From SVTX01 sp045658225 (GTDB lineage: Bacteria; Bacillota; Clostridia; Oscillospirales; CAG-272), in contig JAZOUO010000068.1 in NCBI GenBank assembly GCA_045658225.1, forward strand, positions 1 through 64,000: DNA of 64,000 bases, read 5' to 3'. The notes under the pieces were generated by a model. The model searched no databases, was not told where the DNA came from, and saw nothing but the letters and a program-made list of their open reading frames with translations. The translations under genes and the position numbers were made by a program. Positions 49,926-56,685 of the stretch are shown one piece after another (positions within the stretch are counted from its first letter, which is position 1; every line of letters starts with the position of its first letter).

Positions 49926-52364
49926 TTAGTTTTTAGAGTTTGCGTGTATCTCGCCCGAGCGAGTTATCGCTGTGGGAATGTTGTAGCTTACAGACTGTTC
50001 CTTGCGCTCAACCGTGATTTGAGTTTTGTCGCACACAAGCGCGTGCGCGAGTACGTCGGACGCAGTCTTGCAGGGGATAAATGTTATATTTTCAAGCACA
50101 AGACTGTCAAGCTTGTCGAGATCCTTGAGGTTATCCTTGGGGATAAGCACGGTGTTGACACCTGCCGCATATGCCGCCATAGTCTTCTCACGAAGTCCGC
50201 CGATTGCCAGCACGTTGCCGCGCAGAGTTATCTCGCCCGTCATAGCTACGTCACGTCTTATGGGTATGCCCGACAGTGCGCTTACAAGGGCGGTGAGCAT
50301 TGTCACGCCTGCGCTGGGACCGTCCTTCGGGGTCGCTCCCTCGGGAACGTGAATGTGTATGTCCTTTTTGGAATAAAAATCCGTGGGGATATTGTAGCTC
50401 GACGCTATCTGACGCGTATATGTAAGAGCCGCCTTTGCGGATTCCTTCATAACGTCGCCAAGGCTTCCTGTAAGCTCCAGCTTGCCTGTACCGTCGGTGA
50501 CTGCGACCTCAATTTTGAGTAGATCGCCACCCGACTGTGTGTAAGCAAGTCCGTTTACTGTGCCTATCTCATCACAGTCGGATATTTTCTCGGGCAAAAA
50601 TTTCTCTGCGCCGAGCAGTAATTCAAGATTTTTGAGGTTGACGGTCATGCTCTTGCACTTGCCGTCGATTATGGAGAGTGCCGCGCGTCTGAAGAGTCTT
50701 GCAAGCTCGCGTTCAAGGTTTCTCACGCCGGACTCGCGCGTGTACGCATCAATTATTTTCGAGAGTGCCTCGTCACTTATCTTGACTGTTCTCTTATTAA
50801 GTCCGTGACGCTTGAGCTGGCGGGGGATGAGATGATTTTTCGCAATACTCATCTTCTCGCTCTTTGTGTAGGTGTGAAGCTCGATGATCTCCATTCTGTC
50901 GATAAGCGGACGCGCTACGGTCTCAAGCGTGTTTGCCGTTGCGATAAATATGCAGTCGGACAGATCGAAGGGAAGCTCAACGAAATGGTCGCGGAAGAAT
51001 TTGTTCTGCTCGGGGTCAAGAGCCTCAAGCAGAGCGCTTGCGGGGTCGCCCCTACCGTCGCTTGCCATTTTGTCTATTTCGTCAAGCAGGATAAGGGGAT
51101 TTTTGCTTTCCGCAGAGATAAGTGCGTTGATTATACGTCCGGGCATAGCGCCGACGTAGGTTTTTCTGTGTCCGCGGATATCCGCCTCGTCACGCACGCC
51201 GCCCAATGACACGCGCACGTATTTGCGGTTCATAGCGCGAGCTAAAGACGACGCAATAGACGTCTTGCCCACTCCGGGAGGGCCGTAGAGACAGATTATC
51301 TGACCCTTAAGCTCGGGGTTGAGCTGCTTTACTGCAAGGTATTCGAGAAGTCTCTCCTTTACGTCGGAAAGTCCCTCGTGCTCGGAATCAAGAATTTTTC
51401 TCGCCTCCGAGACGTCCGCGCGGTCGTCTGTTTTCTTGTTCCAAGGAAGCTCAAGACAGGTGTCGAGATAGCCCGTAAGCACGGTGGACTCGGCAGAGCC
51501 GAAGGGGGTCTTTGCAAGCTTTTCGTTTTCCTTGAGAAGCTTTTTGCGCACCTCGTCGGAGAGATCAAGCGCCATGATTCTGTCGTAATACTCGTCTGTG
51601 TCCGAGCCGCCGTCACCAAGCTCCTCCTGAATCGCCTTCATTTCCTCGCGCAGATAATATTCCTTTTGACCCTTGGCGATACGCTCGCGGGTCTTTTTCT
51701 GAATGTCCGCCTCGTATCCGAGTATCTTGTGCTCGTGGATAAGTATTTCAATAAGGGTTTCTATTCTTGAATATGGCTCGAAAATTGCAAGTATGTCCAG
51801 CTTGTCCTCGATCTTTTCGAGTATGTGGGACGCGATAAAATCTGCAAGCTGCGCGGGATTTTTAATGCTCTTTATGGTGGACATCATATCCCCCGTGGGC
51901 ATAGACGGGATAAGCTTTGCGATACGCTCAACGGCGTGTATCATTTCTCTTGCATACGCTTCGCCGCGAAGTCCGCCGTTGTCGGCGAGGACTACCGTCT
52001 TTGAGATAACGTCTGCGATATTGTATCCGCCGACCTTGCGGTAAGATACGAGAGATGCTCGGGAAAGTCCCTCTGCAATAATTCTTGTGCCGCCGTCCGA
52101 CGCTTTTATCAGCTGCTTTATCTTTGCTACCGTTCCTACGCTGAAAAGCACCTCGGAGTCAATAGACTCGGTATCGGTCAGGGGATTTAAAGGTACGAGG
52201 ATAATGTATCCTGTACCTGCCGCGGCTGTGTGAGCCGCATCGGGCGAGCCAAAGCTGTCTTTTTTAAGCTCGCAGTTTATAATTTCACCGGGGAAGGCTA
52301 CAGTGTCCCTCAAAGCTATCAAGGGCAGAGTAAGTCTTTCGGCTTTCTCGTAGATTTCTGACAT
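49926..52364 (-). CDS. lon: ATP-dependent Lon protease
   Basis: An 812-residue AAA+ serine protease for damaged and regulatory proteins. N-terminal LonN substrate domain (about 10-205), AAA+ with GPPGVGKTS and LLDEIDKMASD, sensor RIIEL-type region, and a C-terminal protease domain with catalytic Ser in PKDGPSAGVTM and Lys in REKTMAAYAAG. Length fits LonA. Head of the ten-gene leftward run. Confidence 0.98.
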   Translation of the reverse strand: MSEIYEKAERLTLPLIALRDTVAFPGEIINCELKKDSFGSPDAAHTAAAGTGYIILVPLNPLTDTESIDSEVLFSVGTVAKIKQLIKASDGGTRIIAEGLSRASLVSYRKVGGYNIADVISKTVVLADNGGLRGEAYAREMIHAVERIAKLIPSMPTGDMMSTIKSIKNPAQLADFIASHILEKIEDKLDILAIFEPYSRIETLIEILIHEHKILGYEADIQKKTRERIAKGQKEYYLREEMKAIQEELGDGGSDTDEYYDRIMALDLSDEVRKKLLKENEKLAKTPFGSAESTVLTGYLDTCLELPWNKKTDDRADVSEARKILDSEHEGLSDVKERLLEYLAVKQLNPELKGQIICLYGPPGVGKTSIASSLARAMNRKYVRVSLGGVRDEADIRGHRKTYVGAMPGRIINALISAESKNPLILLDEIDKMASDGRGDPASALLEALDPEQNKFFRDHFVELPFDLSDCIFIATANTLETVARPLIDRMEIIELHTYTKSEKMSIAKNHLIPRQLKRHGLNKRTVKISDEALSKIIDAYTRESGVRNLERELARLFRRAALSIIDGKCKSMTVNLKNLELLLGAEKFLPEKISDCDEIGTVNGLAYTQSGGDLLKIEVAVTDGTGKLELTGSLGDVMKESAKAALTYTRQIASSYNIPTDFYSKKDIHIHVPEGATPKDGPSAGVTMLTALVSALSGIPIRRDVAMTGEITLRGNVLAIGGLREKTMAAYAAGVNTVLIPKDNLKDLDKLDSLVLENITFIPCKTASDVLAHALVCDKTQITVERKEQSVSYNIPTAITRSGEIHANSKN

Positions 52365-52550
52365 ATATATAAATTCCTCTCGTTGCTTTGGTTTTGTGAT
52401 TTTGCAAACACTTCTACAATTATAATATTATATCACAAGCCGCGGCGGATTTCCATAGTTTTTCAAGAATATTTACAATTTTATATAATACTTTATATAA
52501 TATTTAATGAGTTTCCTCGCGTTTTTGATGAACAACCGAAAAAAGAGCAT

Positions 52551-52587
52551 AAAAAAAGCACAACCGGTTCGTTTCCTCTCGTGCTTT
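52551..52587 (-). terminator. Terminator of the candidate small RNA
   Basis: Read leftward, AAAGCAC (52587-52581) pairs with GTGCTTT (52561-52555), extended inwards by GA/TT and GG/CC pairs, and is followed by seven T. Confidence 0.75.
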
Positions 52588-52667
52588 GATATCATTAGAT
52601 TGATATTTCGGAAGGGAACTGCCTGCTGTGCATAATTTGGCGGTCCAACCCTATTGGATTCGACCGC
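52551..52667 (-). ncRNA. Candidate small RNA or leader RNA upstream of lon
   Basis: Read leftward, TTTACA (52697-52702) and TATAAT (52674-52679) have a 17-base spacer. About 117 bases follow with a strong 5' hairpin (GCGGTC-GAATCC-AATA-GGGTTG-GACCGC, 52662-52635), a small 6-bp ATATCA/TGATAT hairpin and a terminator at 52587-52551. The RNA contains no credible ORF. It either is a stand-alone sRNA or a terminated leader of lon. I do not recognise the class. Confidence 0.55.
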
Positions 52668-52673
52668 GTATTC

Positions 52674-52702
52674 ATTATACAACAAATTTCCAGATTTGTA
52701 AA
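52674..52702 (-). promoter_or_regulatory. Promoter for the candidate small RNA
   Basis: Read leftward, TTTACA and TATAAT with a 17-base spacer, about 310 bases upstream of the lon start. Confidence 0.6.
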
Positions 52703-52850
52703 TTATCAAAGTTGACGATTTTTTATCAAATATTTCGTCGTTTTGAATACAGAGTAGAAAATTTTACATAAATGTCGTAGTGGTTTTTGTGCAATCTTTT
52801 GTCGTACTATGTCGAAAGAAAAAAGAATAAAAATTTTTTTGAAAAAGCTC

Positions 52851-52879
52851 TTGACAAAGAGGGAGTGTTGTGCTATAAT
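52851..52879 (+). promoter_or_regulatory. Promoter for infC-rpmI-rplT
   Basis: Perfect TTGACA (52851-52856) and TATAAT (52874-52879) with a 17-base spacer; about 220 bases of structured leader follow. Confidence 0.9.
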
Positions 52880-52885
52880 CTACTC

Positions 52886-53107
52886 CGTAATAAAGAGAAG
52901 TCCCGCTTCCACCGGACCGCAACGGCGAGTCCTGGTTAATATTTTTCCTTCTATATAAAGGGGGAAACTGTGCGCGTCGGGATTTCTGTATTCCCGGCGT
53001 TTTTTCGTCGGTAAAAGGGTTCGCAAATATTATAAAATAAATCAGCTTGACATATCAAGCCGCATCATACCGAGCGTGGTATGAGTAATTAAATGGAGGT
53101 GTTACCC
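52886..53107 (+). promoter_or_regulatory. L20-type leader of the infC operon
   Basis: The leader contains CCACCGGACC (52909-52918) able to pair with AGTCCTGG (52928-52935), TTTTCCTT with AAGGGGGAAA (52952-52967) as a candidate antiterminator, an intrinsic terminator at 52975-53005, then two hairpins GCTTGA-CATA-TCAAGC (53045-53060) and TCATACC-N6-GGTATGA (53065-53084) just before infC. This layout agrees with the autoregulatory L20 leader of Bacillota infC operons, where ribosomal protein L20 represses by attenuation. Class assignment is by layout and context, not by a model. Confidence 0.65.
52975..53005 (+). terminator. Attenuator in the infC leader
   Basis: CGTCGGGA (52975-52982) pairs with TCCCGGCG (52992-52999), followed by six T. 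It precedes infC by about 100 bases. Confidence 0.8.
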
Positions 53108-53638
53108 ATAGCAGCAAACAAAGAAAAAGATACTCTTGTCAATGAAGATATTGACTTTCCGCAGGTAAGAGTAATCGGTTCGGACGGAGAGCAGCTCGGA
53201 ATAATGAGCTCTGAGCAGGCACTCAAGATAGCATACGAAAAGGACCTTGACCTTGTAGCGATGTCCGCGCAGGCAAATCCCCCCGTATGTAAGATAATGG
53301 ATTTCGGAAAGTACCGCTTTGAGCGTGAAAAGCGCGAGAAGGAAGCAAAGAAAAAGCAGCAGACGGTCGAGCTTAAGGAAATTCAGCTTTCGCCCAGAAT
53401 CGATACGCACGACTTTGAAACTAAGGCAAAGCAGGCAGTAAAGTTTTTGTCCTCTGGCAACAAGGTGCGCGTTGTTATGAGATTTAAGGGAAGAGAAATG
53501 AGCCATATGGCAATAGGTCGTGAGATAATCGACAGATTTGCAGAATTCTGCTCCGAGGTAGGCAACGTAGATAAAAAGCCCTCGGTTGACGGCAGAATAA
53601 TGAGCATGGTCATCTCGCCCATCACACAGAAAAAATAA
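53108..53638 (+). CDS. infC: Translation initiation factor IF-3
   Basis: A 176-residue IF-3. N domain: VNEDIDFPQVRVIGSDGEQLGIMSS; linker with VCKIMDFGKYRFEREKREKEAKKKQ; C domain: LKEIQLSPRIDTHDFETKAKQAVKFLSSGNKVRVVMRFKGREM. The only ATG in frame (53093) is part of the GGAGGTG ribosome site itself and has none upstream, whereas ATA at 53108 lies 6 bases after GGAGGTG. I therefore infer an ATA start, in keeping with rare AUU/AUA starts on infC that let IF-3 limit its own translation. First gene of the operon with rpmI and rplT. Confidence 0.93.
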   Translation: MAANKEKDTLVNEDIDFPQVRVIGSDGEQLGIMSSEQALKIAYEKDLDLVAMSAQANPPVCKIMDFGKYRFEREKREKEAKKKQQTVELKEIQLSPRIDTHDFETKAKQAVKFLSSGNKVRVVMRFKGREMSHMAIGREIIDRFAEFCSEVGNVDKKPSVDGRIMSMVISPITQKK

Positions 53639-53673
53639 TATTTGTAAATAAAAATTCAAAGGAGTATATAACA

Positions 53674-53868
53674 ATGGGAAAAATCAAGACACATAAGGCT
53701 TCTGCCAAGAGATTTTCCGTTACGGGAACAGGCAAGGTAAAGATGAATCACTGTCATCACCGTCACAATCTCGGACTTAAGAGCCAGAAGAGAAAGAGAC
53801 ATCTTCGTACGGGCGCTATCATGAGCGAATCCATGGCTCCCACAATCAAGATCCTCATCCAGAAGTAA
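53674..53868 (+). CDS. rpmI: 50S ribosomal protein L35
   Basis: A 64-residue basic protein: KIKTHKASAKRFSVTGTGKV, then HNLGLKSQKRKRHLR. Length and order (infC-rpmI-rplT) are as expected. GGAG precedes ATG. Confidence 0.98.
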   Translation: MGKIKTHKASAKRFSVTGTGKVKMNHCHHRHNLGLKSQKRKRHLRTGAIMSESMAPTIKILIQK

Positions 53869-53968
53869 TTTCTCGCGGTCGATACCGCAACACAGTCCGA
53901 GAGGACATAACTACAAAAAAACATCAGAGCCTTGTCATACGGCAACGGCACATAGAAGGAGTAAGAAA

Positions 53969-54322
53969 ATGGCAAGAATTAAGGGCGCGCTTATGACGCG
54001 TAAGAGAAGAAAGAAGATGCTTAAGGCTGCAAAGGGTTATTGGGGTGCAAAGTCCAAGCACTTCAAGATGGCTAAGCAGGCTGTAATGAAGAGTGGCAAC
54101 TACGCATTTGTAGGCCGTAAGCTTAAGAAGAGAGATATGAGAAGATTGTGGATCACAAGAATTTCCGCACAGGCAAAGGCTTGCGGAATGAACTATTCCA
54201 CATTCATGAACGGACTCAAGAAGGCAGGCATCACTCTCAACAGAAAGATGCTCGCTGAGCTTGCAGTTAACGACAAGGCAGCTTTCGCAGCGCTCGTTGA
54301 GCAGGCAAAGGCAGCTCTCTAA
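53969..54322 (+). CDS. rplT: 50S ribosomal protein L20
   Basis: A 117-residue basic protein: ARIKGALMTRKRRKKMLKAAKGYWGAKSKHFK, then RDMRRLWITRISAQAKACGMNYSTFMNGLKKAGI. Needed early in 50S assembly and the expected repressor of its own operon through the leader upstream of infC. The 100-base gap before it may contain another regulatory element; I see none. Confidence 0.98.
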   Translation: MARIKGALMTRKRRKKMLKAAKGYWGAKSKHFKMAKQAVMKSGNYAFVGRKLKKRDMRRLWITRISAQAKACGMNYSTFMNGLKKAGITLNRKMLAELAVNDKAAFAALVEQAKAAL

Positions 54323-54331
54323 TCATTGAAT

Positions 54332-54356
54332 AAAAACCCGGTCAAGCCGGGTTTTT
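54332..54356 (+). terminator. Terminator of infC-rpmI-rplT
   Basis: A 10-bp stem AAAAACCCGG (54332-54341) pairs with 54347-54356 around TCAAG, ending in five T. Confidence 0.9.
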
Positions 54357-54402
54357 GTCATATATATAGGCAGTTTGAAATCATAAAAAAAGGGTGTTTT
54401 TT

Positions 54403-55257
54403 ATGGAATTTTTTGAAGAAATTATCACGTCGGGACAAAACAAATACGTTTCCGAGGCGAGAATGCTAGATGACAAAAAGCGTCGGGACAGCTCTCGTCT
54501 TTTCCGCTTTGACGGAGTAAAATTGCTTTGCGAGGCAATTTTGCGCGGTGTTGAGCTTCAATATTTGCTGGTATCTGACGAAAAATACGAGAGTGTTTTT
54601 GAGAAGACTATGCAGACTTATAATCTTCGCAAAGAGGATATTTCTTGCAAAATTATACCTGTAAAGCAGTCGGTATTCGAGAAAATTTCGTCAGAAAAAT
54701 CTCCCGAAGGCGTAATATGTGTGGCAAAATATATTGACAAATTTCATAAATTTGTTAAAATAAATAATGAAGGAAAAAAATTTTCCGAGGAGCTTGCGAC
54801 GGATAGCGAGAGGGTGCTTTTGCTTGAATCCGTCAGAGACCCGCAGAATATTGGCGCAATAATCAGAAGCGCCGCAGCGATGGGTGCGGGCAGACTAATT
54901 ATGAGCGCGGATTGCGCGGATATTTATAATTCCAAAACCGTGCGCGCCTCTATGGGAACTCTGTTCGGAATGAAAATAGACAGAGTTGACAGTATCCCCG
55001 CGGCTATAATGAGTCTTCAGGCGAACGGACGTAGAGTTTTCGCTGCCGCGCTTGACGAGAAGGCTCAAAGGCTTGGGCAGGTAAGTGTTAATTCGACCGA
55101 CTGCATACTTATAGGCAACGAGGGACACGGACTCACGCCCGAGGCGATACGAGCAAGTGACGCGACACTTTACATTCCTATGCAAAATGGTGTTGAGTCA
55201 TTGAACGCAGCGGTTGCGGCATCGGTGCTTTTATGGGAGTTTTTCGGCAGAACCTGA
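54403..55257 (+). CDS. SpoU/TrmH-family RNA 2'-O-methyltransferase
   Basis: A 284-residue knotted methyltransferase. The N-terminal substrate-binding domain (about 5-120) starts IITSGQNKYVSEARML and has RFDGVKLLCEA. SPOUT motifs: LLESVRDPQNIGAIIRSAAAMGA (motif 1), LIGNEGHGLTPEAI (motif 2) and IPMQNGVESLNAAVAASVLLWE (motif 3). Target could be a 23S rRNA or tRNA ribose. ATG 54403 is taken; three upstream codons are also possible. First gene after the ribosomal operon and before dprA. Confidence 0.94.
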   Translation: MEFFEEIITSGQNKYVSEARMLDDKKRRDSSRLFRFDGVKLLCEAILRGVELQYLLVSDEKYESVFEKTMQTYNLRKEDISCKIIPVKQSVFEKISSEKSPEGVICVAKYIDKFHKFVKINNEGKKFSEELATDSERVLLLESVRDPQNIGAIIRSAAAMGAGRLIMSADCADIYNSKTVRASMGTLFGMKIDRVDSIPAAIMSLQANGRRVFAAALDEKAQRLGQVSVNSTDCILIGNEGHGLTPEAIRASDATLYIPMQNGVESLNAAVAASVLLWEFFGRT

Positions 55258-55295
55258 GAAGTATAACTTTTTGATTTAACGAGAGGAGAGGCATT

Positions 55296-56654
55296 ATGAG
55301 CGAGATAAAGTGGATATGGTTATCTGACAGATGCGGAGTGGGAAACGAGGATATTCTCACGCTCATTTCACGCATTGGCAATATAGATGACATATACAAG
55401 GCTGATTTTGACGTTTATATTTCTCTCGGAATAAACGAAAGAACTGCGGAAAAGCTTTGCAACAAGGATCTTGACGACTCTTATCAGATAATGAGCTGGT
55501 GTCAGAAGAACAACGTAGGAGTTTTGGTTTTTGACAACGAGAAATTTCCCATTTCTCTGCGATCTCTCAAGAATCCTCCCGTGGTGCTGTACTATGTTGG
55601 CAAGCTTCCAAACTTCAACAGCGAGCTTTTTATATCTGTTGTCGGAACTCGCAAAATGAGCGAATATGGAATGAAGTCGGCGTATAAAATAGCTTATGAG
55701 ATTGCGGCGTCGGGTGCGATAACCGTCAGTGGAATGGCGCTTGGTATTGACGGAGTTGCGGCTTGCGCGTCTATTGCGGCGGGCGGCAGAACTGTCGCTG
55801 TGCTTGGAAGCGGAATAGATGTTATATACCCCAAGGAGCACACGAGACTTTACGAGTTGATAGCTGAGCGAGGAACTGTGATGACCGAGTATCCGCCCTC
55901 AACTAGACCCTACGGATACAATTTTCCTATGAGAAACAGAATAATCAGTGGGCTTGGTTCGGGCACTCTTGTTGTAGATGCACCCGAGGGAAGCGGTGCG
56001 CTGATAACTGCAAAGAACGCGATAATTCAGGGCAAGGATGTGTACGCCGTGCCTGGAAATATCGGAGAGGAGAACACGTCGGGTACCAACGGGCTGATAC
56101 GTGACGGAGCTACGGCGGTGATGTGTGGCAGAGACGTTGTGAAGAATTACGCGTTTTTGTACAGACACACGTTGGATATGCACGCTCTCGCAAAAGCGGA
56201 GAGCAGGTCTGACTTTGATCCATCAGAACTTTTGAAAGCTAAAATAAGTATGCGAGTTTCCGCGCCTGTGGCACGGAGCATACCTAATGAAAAGCTCGAA
56301 AAAAGAGAAAAAAGTATGGAAAATGGCGAGTATAATAGCTTTGAGAGCTTCAAGGAGAAAATATCAAAGCAGAAGAAAGCTCCCCGAAAGAGCGCAAATA
56401 AAAAGATTGATGAGCCCGAAGGTGCAAGTCAGTCTAAAAATACGAATATGGGAGATAACTCCCAAAAAATAATTGAATCCCTGAGTCAGCGTCAGAGAGA
56501 TATATTTGACGAAATGCCTATGGATAAGCCCGTGACGGTGGACTACTTCACAAAGTCCGGATACACTATGGGAGAGGTAATGTCTGCTTTGACGATACTT
56601 GAGATAAAGGGACTGGTATCCTCGCTTCCTGGGGCGTTGTATATCAGAAAATAA
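55296..56654 (+). CDS. dprA: DNA processing protein DprA (Smf)
   Basis: A 452-residue protein that loads RecA on single-stranded DNA. Helix-hairpin region at the N terminus, Rossmann-like core with FISVVGTRKMSEYGMKSAYKI, GMALGIDGVAACASIAAGG, AVLGSGIDVIYPKEH, YPPSTRPYGYNFPMRNRIISGLG and IQGKDVYAVPGN. A long charged linker (about residues 320-390) precedes a C-terminal winged-helix (ISLSQRQRDIFDEMPMDKP-like) that is shared by many DprA. AGGAGAGG precedes ATG. Neighbour of topA, as in other Bacillota. Confidence 0.96.
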   Translation: MSEIKWIWLSDRCGVGNEDILTLISRIGNIDDIYKADFDVYISLGINERTAEKLCNKDLDDSYQIMSWCQKNNVGVLVFDNEKFPISLRSLKNPPVVLYYVGKLPNFNSELFISVVGTRKMSEYGMKSAYKIAYEIAASGAITVSGMALGIDGVAACASIAAGGRTVAVLGSGIDVIYPKEHTRLYELIAERGTVMTEYPPSTRPYGYNFPMRNRIISGLGSGTLVVDAPEGSGALITAKNAIIQGKDVYAVPGNIGEENTSGTNGLIRDGATAVMCGRDVVKNYAFLYRHTLDMHALAKAESRSDFDPSELLKAKISMRVSAPVARSIPNEKLEKREKSMENGEYNSFESFKEKISKQKKAPRKSANKKIDEPEGASQSKNTNMGDNSQKIIESLSQRQRDIFDEMPMDKPVTVDYFTKSGYTMGEVMSALTILEIKGLVSSLPGALYIRK

Positions 56655-56685
56655 GCTTGAAAATAATGAAAGGAATCACATATAG

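Larger units (their letters stand above)
52365..52850. other. Long gap between lon and the infC promoter
   Basis: About 490 bases. The left part is AT-rich lon leader, with a TATAAT-like element near 52420-52432 that may be the lon promoter. A terminator and a likely small RNA promoter occupy 52550-52702 on the minus strand (separate entries). A TATGTCGAAAG near 52808 resembles a Spo0A box. I see no credible protein gene here. Confidence 0.55.

Noticed and set aside
52635..52662. T-box-like stretch AGGGTTGGACCGC, or a tRNA T-arm-like GGTCGAATCC
   Set aside because: There is one extra base compared with the T-box core, no Stem I or specifier loop, no amino-acid gene downstream, and no cloverleaf; it is better explained as a hairpin arm of a small RNA.
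52473..52709. 78-residue minus-strand open frame upstream of lon
   Set aside because: It spans the small RNA promoter, hairpins and terminator, so it cannot be a translated gene from that transcript.
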